Positions 36,536 to 44,319 of a stretch of DNA of 54,818 nt are shown here, piece by piece. The DNA lies in NCBI GenBank assembly GCA_024696155.1, contig JAILHD010000034.1:1-54818 (forward strand). Direction: 5' to 3'. Below the pieces are notes generated by a model that searched no databases, was not told the DNA's origin, and saw only the letters and a program-made list of their open reading frames with translations. Position 1 is the first letter of the stretch. Each line of letters begins with the position of its first letter. Origin of the DNA: Treponema sp. GTDB lineage: Bacteria > Spirochaetota > Spirochaetia > Treponematales > Treponemataceae. The translations under genes and the position numbers were made by a program.

Positions 36536-36575
36536 AAAAAAAATCCTTCAGAGTACTTCCGAAGGATTTTTTTAT
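36536..36575 (-). terminator. tig terminator
   Basis: On the minus strand AATCCTTC-GGAAGTACTCT-GAAGGATT with T-runs on both sides, between tig and clpP. It implies that clpP also has its own promoter or depends on read-through. Confidence 0.8.
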
Positions 36576-36602
36576 TAAGAAAAGAATTTTTCTCTTTCTT
36601 TA

Positions 36603-37955
36603 TTAGTTGTTAGCAAACAAATCTTTGAAAGAAAGTTTGTCACCTTTAGTAACTTTAACTTCTTTGTAAAGTTCGTCGTAAAGTTTGTTTTCTTTTGTAT
36701 CGTCAATAAGATACTCTTTAGCACGAGCATCAGAGTAGTGCTTTTTAACTTCTTCTACAGACAATCCGCTGTCTTCTGCAATTTTCTTGTACTGTTCTTC
36801 GATTTCTTCTGGAGTAACGCTGATGTTGCGTTCGCGAAGAAGTGAATCAACGATGATTCTAGATTTAAGCATTTTTTCGCTGTCACCAGTCCACTGTGTA
36901 AGCATAGCTTCTTTTGTCTGGCCACTAGCTGTTACCATTTTTTCAAGCTGTTCAGGTGTTGTCTGGAACTGCTGAGCCATCATTCTCCAGCGTCCGTCAA
37001 GTTCTGCATTGAGCATAGAAGCTGGAATGTCGAACTTGTTCTTTTCTACAAGCTGTTCAAGAAGTGAGTTGTTCTTCATTTCACGAACACGGCGGTTCTT
37101 TGCAGCTTCCATGTTGCGGCTGATGTCAGCTTTCATGTCTGCAAGAGTTTTGTATTTAGCATTGCAGTCCTGTGCAAAGTCATCATCCAAAGCTGGAAGA
37201 TCGCGAACTTTTACAGCAGTAACAGTAACTGAAAGTTTTACTGTTTTTCCTGCAAGGTCAGAATCTTCGTAATCTTTCTTGAAAGATTTTGTGATTTCTT
37301 TAGTTTCGTCTTTCTTCATACCGATGATTTCGTCATCGATTTTGTAAAGGTTTTCACCAGTTCCTACTGTGAATACGTAATCCTGGCGTTTTGAATTTGC
37401 AACTTCTTTTCCATCGTCACCGATTTCTGAATAGTTGATTGTTACGATATCGTCTTTTGCAACAACAGGATCTTTTTTGTCGATTACCATTGCGTTGCGT
37501 TCCTGCATAGCCTTGAGTTCGTCGTTCAAGTCTGCATCAGAAACTGTAACCTGTGGTTCTTTTACTGTAATTCCAGAGAAGTCTTTTACAGATACTTTTG
37601 GGAAAACATCGTAAGTTACTGTATATGTAAGGTCTTTTGTTACGTCCAATTCAGGAGCTTTATCCATAACTGGCTGTGCGTATGGAAGAGGACGGTTGTC
37701 TGTTTCTTTTTCGAAAATCTCGTTCAATGAAGAATCAATGAGCTCTCCGAGTGCGTCAGCCTTAAGGGAATCACCATATTTGCGCTCAAGAACATTTGCT
37801 GGTACGTGACCTTTGCGGAAGCCAGGAATCTGTGCATTTTTTACATACTTTGACAAAGTAGATTTGTAAGACTGCTCAACGTCAGCTTTTGCGATTGTTA
37901 CTGTCAGTTTTACTGCAGATTTTTCCAAGTTTGTGAATTCTTTTGTAAGTTTCAC
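36603..37955 (-). CDS. tig: Trigger factor (ribosome-bound chaperone)
   Basis: A ribosome-associated folding chaperone with peptidyl-prolyl isomerase domain. I start at GTG 37955 (VKLTKEFTNLEKSAVKLTV), with AGGGG 8 bases upstream; the longer frame adds an implausible hydrophobic leader. The 450-residue product carries the ribosome-binding signature in GFRKGHVPANVLERKYG (about residues 43-59), a PPIase domain (about 150-240) and the long helical C-terminal chaperone arm. It heads the tig-clpP-clpX cluster. Confidence 0.95.
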   Translation of the reverse strand: MKLTKEFTNLEKSAVKLTVTIAKADVEQSYKSTLSKYVKNAQIPGFRKGHVPANVLERKYGDSLKADALGELIDSSLNEIFEKETDNRPLPYAQPVMDKAPELDVTKDLTYTVTYDVFPKVSVKDFSGITVKEPQVTVSDADLNDELKAMQERNAMVIDKKDPVVAKDDIVTINYSEIGDDGKEVANSKRQDYVFTVGTGENLYKIDDEIIGMKKDETKEITKSFKKDYEDSDLAGKTVKLSVTVTAVKVRDLPALDDDFAQDCNAKYKTLADMKADISRNMEAAKNRRVREMKNNSLLEQLVEKNKFDIPASMLNAELDGRWRMMAQQFQTTPEQLEKMVTASGQTKEAMLTQWTGDSEKMLKSRIIVDSLLRERNISVTPEEIEEQYKKIAEDSGLSVEEVKKHYSDARAKEYLIDDTKENKLYDELYKEVKVTKGDKLSFKDLFANN

Positions 37956-38012
37956 GATGGTAACCCCTATAAATAAAATTAACTGCACACGGGCAGTAAA
38001 GTTCAAAATACC

Positions 38013-38050
38013 AAAAAAAAAGCGGTTCAGACTTTATCTGAATCGCTTTT
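38013..38050 (-). terminator. Terminator of the tRNA cluster
   Basis: On the minus strand AGCGATTCAGA...TCTGAACCGCT followed by a run of T, immediately after the last tRNA-Gly and upstream of tig. Confidence 0.85.
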
Positions 38051-38060
38051 CTTGATTTAG

Positions 38061-38132
38061 AGCGGAAAACGGGAGTTGGACCCGCGACATCCACCTTGGC
38101 AAGGTGGCGCTCTACCACTGAGCTATTTCCGC
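38061..38132 (-). tRNA. tRNA-Gly (anticodon GCC), copy 1
   Basis: Acceptor GCGGAAA/TTTCCGC with discriminator T, D-loop AGTGGTA, anticodon loop TTGCCAA. The T-loop reads TCCAACT, so position 55 is C instead of the nearly universal T. CCA is not encoded. Confidence 0.96.
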
Positions 38133-38168
38133 AAAGCTTTATGCGTTTTCAGGTCTCTGAAAAGTAGA

Positions 38169-38240
38169 GCGGAAAACGGGAGTCGGACCCGCGACATCCA
38201 CCTTGGCAAGGTGGCGCTCTACCACTGAGCTATTTCCGCA
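38169..38240 (-). tRNA. tRNA-Gly (anticodon GCC), copy 2
   Basis: Differs from copy 1 at one base: T-loop TCCGACT. It too has C at position 55. The 36-base spacer between the copies is unrelated to the genes. Confidence 0.96.
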
Positions 38241-38276
38241 AGATTATTTCCTTTGCAATGTCCAGGAAAGACAATT

Positions 38277-38355
38277 GCGAGAGGAGGGACTTGAACCCTC
38301 ACGCCGAAGCACTAGATCCTAAGTCTAGCGTGTATGCCAATTTCACCACTCTCGC
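38277..38355 (-). tRNA. tRNA-Leu (anticodon TAG)
   Basis: Acceptor GCGAGAG/CTCTCGC, anticodon stem CTAGA/TCTAG around CTTAGGA, a short class II variable arm (GCTTCGGC), and T-loop TTCAAGT. The discriminator is A. Confidence 0.95.
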
Positions 38356-38382
38356 GTGATTTTTAAGGCCAAGCCTTCTTTA

Positions 38383-38455
38383 TGAGCGACCGGGGGATCG
38401 AACCCCGGACCCACAGATTAAGAGTCTGTTGCTCTACCAGCTGAGCTAGTCGCCC
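38383..38455 (-). tRNA. tRNA-Lys (anticodon CTT)
   Basis: Acceptor GGGCGAC/GTCGCTC (one G-T pair), anticodon loop CTCTTAA, T-loop TTCGATC, discriminator A. Confidence 0.96.
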
Positions 38456-38559
38456 GAAGTGATTAGTAATATAACAAATCAGCGCATTTTGTTCAAGGGG
38501 TTGAATCTTGATTTTTCAAAAATTGTTGATTTTTTTTTACAGCGTTACAACCGCTGTTC

Positions 38560-38634
38560 TGCGTCTGAGAGGACTTGAACCTCCTACCTTCGGTTTCGAA
38601 GACCGACGCTCTGATCCAGATGAGCTACAGGCGC
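38560..38634 (-). tRNA. tRNA-Arg (anticodon TCG)
   Basis: Anticodon stem TCGGT/ACCGA around CTTCGAA gives TCG. The acceptor GCGCCTG/CAGACGC has a C-A mismatch at pair 4-69. T-loop TTCAAGT, discriminator A. Confidence 0.94.
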
Positions 38635-38653
38635 ATTGCAGAAAAATCTGCTT

Positions 38654-38683
38654 AAAAAAAAACGAACAGATTAAGCTGTTCGT
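38654..38683 (-). terminator. Terminator after tRNA-His
   Basis: On the minus strand ACGAACAG-CTTAAT-CTGTTCGT followed by nine T, between tRNA-His and tRNA-Arg. The downstream five tRNAs must rely on read-through or another promoter. Confidence 0.8.
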
Positions 38684-38688
38684 TTTAG

Positions 38689-38761
38689 GGTGCCTAGTCG
38701 GGATCGAACCGACGACAACCAGATCCACAATCTGGCGCTCTACCGCTGAACTATAGGCACC
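38689..38761 (-). tRNA. tRNA-His (anticodon GTG)
   Basis: Starts GGTGCCTA and ends TAGGCACC, so the identity pair G-1 with C73 is encoded. Anticodon loop TTGTGGA, T-loop TTCGATC. Confidence 0.96.
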
Positions 38762-38784
38762 GTACTTGTCGTTAAGACTTGTAA

Positions 38785-38814
38785 ATATTAGCAGATTTTT
38801 GCTTTTCAAGTCAA
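38785..38814 (-). promoter_or_regulatory. Promoter of the tRNA cluster
   Basis: On the minus strand TTGACT (38814-38809), 18 bases, TAATAT (38790-38785), about 25 bases upstream of tRNA-His. Confidence 0.55.
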
Positions 38815-38901
38815 TGGTAGTTTACGCAATTATTAGAAAAATTATGAAAATTTTGCATTTGTTTTAGAATATTTTTTTATGTAAAAAATCCAAAATTTTT
38901 C

Positions 38902-38928
38902 TAAACCTTTTATTTCAGATACCGATGA
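38902..38928 (+). promoter_or_regulatory. Sigma28-type flagellar promoter before flgN
   Basis: TAAA (38902-38905), 15 bases, ACCGATGA (38921-38928), close to the sigma28 consensus TAAA-N15-GCCGATAA. It would drive flgN-flgK-flgL-fliW-csrA. The flaB at 49524-50384 has a matching CCGATGA element. Confidence 0.65.
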
Positions 38929-38980
38929 ATAAGTGAAAGACCGTACCGTCAGGGAAGGGGCAGCGGATTCTGGAGATTTT

Positions 38981-39409
38981 ATGAACAAAGAATTTGAAAA
39001 ATTATTAAAGAAAGAAGCAGAGATTCTTGATCAGATTTCTTCTAAGCAGATTGAAATGCGAAAAGCTGTAAAAGAAAAAAACTGGAATAATCTTATGGCA
39101 TTGATTACTGACGTAAACGTTTTGTCAGATTCTTTTAAAACACTAGATGCTTCCAGAGATAAAATTCAAGCATCTATACAGCGCGATGAACTTTCTTCTT
39201 ATAAAAATTCTTTGTCAGATCTTAGAACAAAACTTCTTAAATGCAAGGCAGAAAATAAGGCTTTTGCAAGTTATGTAAACATCAGCCGTAGTTTTGTTCA
39301 GCAGGTTGTAGAAAAAGCACTGCCTCAGTCACGAAATAAAAATTATTCAAGAAACGGAAACATCGTTCAGCCACAGCCACAGAGTGTTGTGGTTAATCAG
39401 CTTTTTTAA
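38981..39409 (+). CDS. flgN: FlgN-like flagellar export chaperone
   Basis: FlgN-type proteins escort the hook-filament junction proteins FlgK and FlgL to the export gate. This 142-residue, nearly all-helical protein (EFEKLLKKEAEILDQISSKQ at the start) sits directly before flgK, the usual FlgN place. Start ATG 38981 is chosen because GGAG lies 6 bases upstream; the frame is open further back without a good site. Sequence similarity within this family is weak, so the call leans on position, length and helical pattern. Confidence 0.75.
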   Translation: MNKEFEKLLKKEAEILDQISSKQIEMRKAVKEKNWNNLMALITDVNVLSDSFKTLDASRDKIQASIQRDELSSYKNSLSDLRTKLLKCKAENKAFASYVNISRSFVQQVVEKALPQSRNKNYSRNGNIVQPQPQSVVVNQLF

Positions 39410-39414
39410 TAGTT

Positions 39415-39468
39415 GGAAAAGCTAAAAAATTGCTGCATCGCAATTTTTTTTAACGCTTTGCTATTAAA
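39415..39468 (+). repeat. Palindromic T-tailed repeat, copy C
   Basis: Outer arms AAAGC/GCTTT, inner AAAATTGC-TGCATC-GCAATTTT with a T-run, then GCTATTAA. It lies within the operon between flgN and flgK, so as a terminator-like hairpin it may lower read-through. Confidence 0.6.
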
Positions 39469-39512
39469 CACCGCGGACTCTGACCGGTCTGCTTACACAG
39501 GAGAATAAAAAA

Positions 39513-41387
39513 ATGGGATCAACTTTTTCTGGAATTGAACTTGGAAAACGCAGCATTATGGCTCATACAGATGCCATCACAACTGCAGGTCATAATATTT
39601 CAAATGCAAATACAGAAGGCTATTCACGTCAGCGTGTTCAGATGAAGGAATTTGATCCTTTGTATAAACCTGATCTTGAACGTGCAGAACGTGCCGGAAT
39701 GATTGGACAGGGTATTGATACTCAGAGCATCAACCGAATCCGTGATGAACTTCTGGACGGCAGAATTGTTGCACAGGCTAATCAGGAAAGCTACTGGCAG
39801 ACAAGAAGTGATTATTACACAATGCTGGAACAGATTTATAACGAACCGGCTGATATTTCTATCCGTTCAAATATGGATAAATTCTGGGAAAGCTGGCAGG
39901 AACTCAGCATGAATCCTGAAAGTCAGGCGGCACGTCAGGCTGTAGTTACCCGCGGTGTTACTTTGACAGATTCAATTAAAAACCGCTGGGAAGGGTTGAG
40001 CGGTGTTGCAAATATTATTGACGGCGATATTGAAGCTACAATGCGTCAGGTTAATTCCATTACAGCGCAGATTGCAGAAGTAAACGGTGAAATCGTGCGT
40101 TCAAAGGCAATGGGAGATAATCCTAACGATTTAATGGATCGCCGCGATCTTCTTGTTGATAAACTCAGCCAGCTTATCAATGTAACTACTGACCGCCGTG
40201 ATTCAGATGAGTTTGAAGTTCACGTAGACGGAAAAATTCTTGTTCAGGGCAGTGTGGCACGCGAATTTGCACTTACACCAAAATTTGATGACACCGGCTA
40301 TTCAAAGCTTATCTGGGCAGATACAGGAAGCGATGCTCACTTTAGCGGCGGAAAACTTGGCGCTCTTGTAGAACTTCGTGATGTGGATATCCGTAAGGAA
40401 ATTCAGAGTCTTAACACAATGACAATGAACTTTTCTGACCTTGTAAACGACGTTCACCGCAATGCCGTTGGCGCAAACAAGGTAACAGGCCTGGATTTCT
40501 TTGTTCAGCACTCTTTTGTAGAAAATGCAAACGGTAATTTTGACCGTGATGGTGACGGCGAACTTGATACATCATATATCTTCCGTTTTACAGGAAATAA
40601 TGCCCTTGATTTGCAGCAGCAGGTTGGCTTTGAAGGCGTTATGAAGCTTAGCGGAGCAAACGGTGATGTAGAAATTCCTTACTATCATACAGATACTGTA
40701 GAAACTGTAATTGCCAGAATTAATGACAGCACAAGTGAAGTAAAGGCTTACCTTGATAAAAATAATCACCTTGTTTTGAAGGGAACAACAGCCCTGAATG
40801 AGGAAAATCCTGATTTTGTTATCCGTCATGTAGAAGATTCAGGTTACTTCCTTGCAGGCTATGCCGGAATTCTTCGCGGCGCAGGAGATGCTTCTGCTTA
40901 TGATTTTGCTCAGGCTGATGCTGTTATGGCACTTGCAGAGGGAAGTCAGTATGCAGTAAGTCCTGTTTATAACCCTTCTGCCTACGTAGAAGTAAATCCT
41001 GAAATCAGAAATGACGTTATGTCTGTGGCTGCTGCCTACAGTGACAGTAGTGCCGGGGCAGCGGCTGGAGACGGTCGTGCCGCAGTAGAAATTGCAGCAA
41101 TCCGCAATTCTCAGGTAATGGTTGGCGGCCTTAAGACTTTTGATGATTATTTTGCAGATGCTGTAACAAATGTTGGTCTTATGGGCGAACAGGCAGAAAT
41201 GAATCTTATGAGCCAGAATGCGATTATGGATGACCTTCGCGGACTCAGAGATTCAATCAGCGGTGTAAATATTGATGAAGAACTTGCAGATATACTTAAG
41301 TTCCAGCACGGCTACAATGCCGCTGCAAAGTTTATCACGGTTTGGGATAACCTGGTTGATACAGTAATCAACCGCTTGGGAGTTTAA
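39513..41387 (+). CDS. flgK: Flagellar hook-associated protein 1
   Basis: FlgK forms the first junction ring between hook and filament, here in the periplasm. The 624-residue protein begins with the axial-protein motif FSGIELGKRSIMAHTDAITTAGHNISNANTEGYSRQRVQ and ends with the matching C-terminal helix ILKFQHGYNAAAKFITVWDNLVDTVINRLGV. The central part is variable. GGAG is placed 9 bases before the ATG. It is followed by flgL after 88 bases that contain two small hairpins. Confidence 0.96.
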   Translation: MGSTFSGIELGKRSIMAHTDAITTAGHNISNANTEGYSRQRVQMKEFDPLYKPDLERAERAGMIGQGIDTQSINRIRDELLDGRIVAQANQESYWQTRSDYYTMLEQIYNEPADISIRSNMDKFWESWQELSMNPESQAARQAVVTRGVTLTDSIKNRWEGLSGVANIIDGDIEATMRQVNSITAQIAEVNGEIVRSKAMGDNPNDLMDRRDLLVDKLSQLINVTTDRRDSDEFEVHVDGKILVQGSVAREFALTPKFDDTGYSKLIWADTGSDAHFSGGKLGALVELRDVDIRKEIQSLNTMTMNFSDLVNDVHRNAVGANKVTGLDFFVQHSFVENANGNFDRDGDGELDTSYIFRFTGNNALDLQQQVGFEGVMKLSGANGDVEIPYYHTDTVETVIARINDSTSEVKAYLDKNNHLVLKGTTALNEENPDFVIRHVEDSGYFLAGYAGILRGAGDASAYDFAQADAVMALAEGSQYAVSPVYNPSAYVEVNPEIRNDVMSVAAAYSDSSAGAAAGDGRAAVEIAAIRNSQVMVGGLKTFDDYFADAVTNVGLMGEQAEMNLMSQNAIMDDLRGLRDSISGVNIDEELADILKFQHGYNAAAKFITVWDNLVDTVINRLGV

Positions 41388-41475
41388 AATGTCAACTCTG
41401 CACAGCAAAGTTGATGTTTCGGTAAAAAAGTTAAGATAATGTAAGGCGGTTTGCGACCGCAACAGGAGGCTTAAA

Positions 41476-42720
41476 GTGCATCGTATCAGCAGTCAGATGA
41501 ATAATAATAATACTCAGAGCAATTTACGCATTCAGGAACATAAATTGAACCGCGCAAATAATCAGCTTGGAAGCCAGCAGAAAATTCAGCAGCTTCGTGA
41601 TGATCCGATTGCTGCAGGACATCTTGTGCGCTATCAGTCTTATCTTGACCGCGTAAACACTTTTGAAAAAAATGCTGCAACTTTGAGCGATAGTTTTAAT
41701 CTTCGCGAAACTTATATGACAGATTCTCTTGAAATCATGCAGAGAGTTCGTGAGCTTGCCGTAACCGGAGCAAACGGTATTTACACAAAAGATGACCTTA
41801 AGAATATGGCGACTGAAGTTGATGAGCTTTTAAAACAGCTTATTCAGAATGCAAACGCTGTTTCTTCTGATGGAAACTCAATTTTTGCCGGAACAAACAC
41901 AAAGGCAACAGCATTTGAAGTTGATATGGGAAACGTTGAAGGGGCTGGAAGCGCATTGATTCAGAATGTACGCTACAACGGCAACATTCAGGTAAATAAG
42001 ATTGAAGTTGATGAAGGAAAATACCTTGATAACGACAATGCCGGCGTAAGAACTTTCTGGGCAGAAAATCAGCAGGTTTTTGGTGGCCGCGACGGTTCTC
42101 AGTGGCAGGCAAATGCAGATTCAATTATCAGCGTGGATGGTGTTCAGATAAAAATCAATCAGGGTGATAATATTTACGCCGTAGTTGGAAAAATCAACGA
42201 AAGTAATGCTGCAGTAAAGGCTAGTGTAGACCCTGTACGCCATAGCCTTAATCTTACAACAACAGATGCACGCCAGCTCTGGCTTGAAGATATTCAGGGA
42301 AATGCTTTGAACGAACTTGGAATTATCAAGGATTCTTCTCAGCGTCCTCCATATAATCTTGGAGACAGCACCCGTGTAAGCGGCGGTTCACTTTTTGACA
42401 CTGTAATTGCCTTCCGTAATGCTCTTCTTGCAGGCGACAGTGAGTCAATAGGCGGACGAGTGCTTGGAAGTCTTGATCAGGGAATCGGAAACCTTGTAAC
42501 AAGAATTGCTAAAAATGGTTCTGAATATGAGCGTGCCCAGCTGAATATTACACGTAACTCAAAGCTTGCTCTTGATGTAAACAGTCAGATCAGCCGCGAA
42601 GGTGACCTTGACTTTACAAAAGCCATTACAGACCTTAAAATGCTCGACTACACAAATCAGGCTACCTTAAGTCAGGCTGGTAAAATGTACAGTTCAACTT
42701 TGTTGAACTATATGCGCTAA
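41476..42720 (+). CDS. flgL: Flagellar hook-associated protein 3
   Basis: FlgL is the second junction ring. The start is GTG 41476 with AGGAGG 6 bases upstream. The 414-residue product has the flagellin-like N-terminal coiled coil (RISSQMNNNNTQSNLRIQEHKLNRANNQLGS, then [16 protein letters not shown]) and the C-terminal TLSQAGKMYSSTLLNYMR. A perfect small hairpin, GCGGT-TTGCG-ACCGC (41446-41460), ends four bases before the Shine-Dalgarno, and may influence translation. Confidence 0.95.
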   Translation: MHRISSQMNNNNTQSNLRIQEHKLNRANNQLGSQQKIQQLRDDPIAAGHLVRYQSYLDRVNTFEKNAATLSDSFNLRETYMTDSLEIMQRVRELAVTGANGIYTKDDLKNMATEVDELLKQLIQNANAVSSDGNSIFAGTNTKATAFEVDMGNVEGAGSALIQNVRYNGNIQVNKIEVDEGKYLDNDNAGVRTFWAENQQVFGGRDGSQWQANADSIISVDGVQIKINQGDNIYAVVGKINESNAAVKASVDPVRHSLNLTTTDARQLWLEDIQGNALNELGIIKDSSQRPPYNLGDSTRVSGGSLFDTVIAFRNALLAGDSESIGGRVLGSLDQGIGNLVTRIAKNGSEYERAQLNITRNSKLALDVNSQISREGDLDFTKAITDLKMLDYTNQATLSQAGKMYSSTLLNYMR

Positions 42721-42740
42721 TTATAACTCACACAAAGTGT

Positions 42741-42789
42741 GGAAAACCTAAAAATTGCTTTCGCAATTTTTTTAACGGTTTGCTATAAA
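42741..42789 (+). repeat. Palindromic T-tailed repeat, copy D
   Basis: Outer arms AAACC/GGTTT, inner AAAATTGC-TTTC-GCAATTTT, T-run and TTAACGG, then TTTGCTATAAA. It lies between flgL and fliW. Confidence 0.6.
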
Positions 42790-42837
42790 TCAAGAGGCTG
42801 CATAGCAGCCTCACTCAAGTAAACAAAGGATGAATTT

Positions 42838-43281
42838 ATGGAAGTTCTAACAAGAGAAAAAGGTAAAGTGGATGTTGCCGCCGAAAATCTTCTTACAATT
42901 CCAGAAGGTTTATTTGGTTTTGAAATGTATTCAAAATACGCTCTTATTGATTCTGAATACATGCCGTTTATCTGGCTGCAGTCTTGCGAAGATTCAAATC
43001 TTGCATTTTTGATTGTAGATCCTTTCAGAATCTGTGCTGACTACGAAGCAGATATTGATGATGAAACTCTTGCAAAAATCGGAATTGAAAAACCGGAAGA
43101 TATTATCATAATGGCGATTGTTACAGTTCCTAGTAATGGTTCACCTATTACAGCAAACCTTCAGGGCCCTCTGGTAATTAATAAAAAGAACCAGAAGTGC
43201 ATGCAGGTTGTATTGAACGATAACCGCTGGAGCACAAAGTTTGACATCATGAAGGCTCTTGAGCAAAAAGGAGAACAATAA
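42838..43281 (+). CDS. fliW: Flagellar assembly factor FliW
   Basis: FliW binds either flagellin or CsrA; free flagellin releases FliW so that it no longer holds CsrA in check. The 147-residue protein shows the family pattern: [38 protein letters not shown], and [27 protein letters not shown] lies 7 bases before the ATG, and a strong hairpin GAGGCTGC-ATA-GCAGCCTC (42794-42812) lies 20 bases further up. Its stop codon overlaps the csrA start by one base, which fits tightly balanced production of the two partners. Confidence 0.96.
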   Translation: MEVLTREKGKVDVAAENLLTIPEGLFGFEMYSKYALIDSEYMPFIWLQSCEDSNLAFLIVDPFRICADYEADIDDETLAKIGIEKPEDIIIMAIVTVPSNGSPITANLQGPLVINKKNQKCMQVVLNDNRWSTKFDIMKALEQKGEQ

Positions 43282-43535
43282 TGTTAATCCTTTCAAGAAA
43301 AATTGATGAAAAAATTAAAATTGGCGATAACATTACAATTACTTTGATTGATGTTCACGGAGATCAGGTAAAAATTGGTGTTGAAGCTCCAAAAAATGTA
43401 AAAGTTTTCCGCCAGGAAGTTTTTGACGCTATTCAAAGCGAAAATAAAGTTGCTGCTGTGGAAAATAAGAGTCCTACAGAAGAAAAATCGGCAATTGCTG
43501 CCGTTAGTGCACTTTCTAAGTTGTTAGGGAAATAA
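43281..43535 (+). CDS. csrA: Carbon storage regulator CsrA
   Basis: CsrA dimers bind GGA in hairpin loops and block ribosome access to mRNAs such as flagellin mRNA. The N-terminus [20 protein letters not shown] and the C-terminal RNA-binding strand [11 protein letters not shown] (Arg at the key position) are intact. At 84 residues it has a short extra C-terminal tail beyond the classical 61-residue core. It is translationally coupled to fliW. Likely target sites are visible in the flaB leader at 50388-50429. Confidence 0.97.
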   Translation: MLILSRKIDEKIKIGDNITITLIDVHGDQVKIGVEAPKNVKVFRQEVFDAIQSENKVAAVENKSPTEEKSAIAAVSALSKLLGK

Positions 43536-43541
43536 TTTTTT

Positions 43542-43630
43542 GACATGGATAAGCACGGATGTTCTCGGATATAAAAAATAAGGAAAATCTATCCGTGTTT
43601 CGTCCGTGTGAATCCGCGCACATCCGTGTC
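43542..43630. repeat. CACGGAT palindromic array, copy 2
   Basis: GACATGGAT (43542-43550) pairs with ATCCGTGTC (43622-43630), with CACGGAT and CGGAT on the left facing ATCCGTGT, CCGTGTG and ATCCG on the right. Like copy 1 it sits between convergent genes (csrA and tsaB). It is flanked by A or T runs of the wrong sense for a standard terminator. Confidence 0.7.
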
Positions 43631-43641
43631 TAAAAAAAGAA

Positions 43642-44319
43642 TTATGAGTTTTGCGATAATTTAACTTCTGCCTCGCTGGCACGAAGGTAAACAGGACCAT
43701 CATAATCTGCAAGAGGCTTTTTGCCGTCTTCAATCATTTTTTCTGTAATCTGGAACATGCTTTCTGCACTCAATGCCTGAACTTTCGGGCAGAAAACTTT
43801 AGCTTTTAAACCGTTTTCTGAAAGCTGCTTGCAGAAAACTTCGTTGTCTGTTCCGCAAACAAAAATCTTTTCAAATTGATTTGCTTTTTCTACAATTGCA
43901 GGGATTTCGTAATCTCCGTCGGTAAGAATTTCTTTTTCACCGTCTGAAAGGTTTGCATAAAAACGGTCTTTTTTGGCATCAATTCCGCAAAGAACTGGAA
44001 GTCCTGATTCCAGATATGGCCATGCGTGAATTTTAAGAGATGAAATTGCGTAAAGAGGAGTATTATTTGCAAGTGTTAATGCCTTCAGCACAGAAAAACC
44101 GAGTCTAAGTCCTGTAAAACTTCCTGGTCCTGCTGTAACACATGTATAATCTAATTCTTTTGCAGTTATTCCCACTTTTTCTAGTACGTAATCAACTGCA
44201 TTTACTATTGTTTCTGACTGTTTCATGCCAATGTCGTAAACTGCGGCACACATGTTATCGTCATTTTTTGCGGCTACAATAAGTCTTGTAACTGCACAAT
44301 CTATAGCCAGAGCTTTCAT
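43642..44319 (-). CDS. tsaB: tRNA threonylcarbamoyladenosine biosynthesis protein TsaB
   Basis: TsaB is the non-catalytic ASKHA partner of TsaD in making t6A37 on ANN-reading tRNAs. The 225-residue protein has the N-terminal MKALAIDCAVTRLIVAAKN and the hallmark CVTAGPGSFTGLRLGFSVLKALT. The start overlaps the tsaE stop by four bases (ATGA). Together with tsaE this forms the t6A module at the end of the flagellar flaG-fliD run. Confidence 0.94.
   Translation of the reverse strand: MKALAIDCAVTRLIVAAKNDDNMCAAVYDIGMKQSETIVNAVDYVLEKVGITAKELDYTCVTAGPGSFTGLRLGFSVLKALTLANNTPLYAISSLKIHAWPYLESGLPVLCGIDAKKDRFYANLSDGEKEILTDGDYEIPAIVEKANQFEKIFVCGTDNEVFCKQLSENGLKAKVFCPKVQALSAESMFQITEKMIEDGKKPLADYDGPVYLRASEAEVKLSQNS

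Noticed and set aside
37956-38118. A short minus-strand frame across tRNA-Gly and the trigger factor leader
   Set aside because: It reads through a tRNA gene and a terminator and has no plausible product.
38061-38240. The two nearly identical 72-bp blocks as a mobile repeat
   Set aside because: They are two tRNA-Gly genes with full cloverleaf structure.
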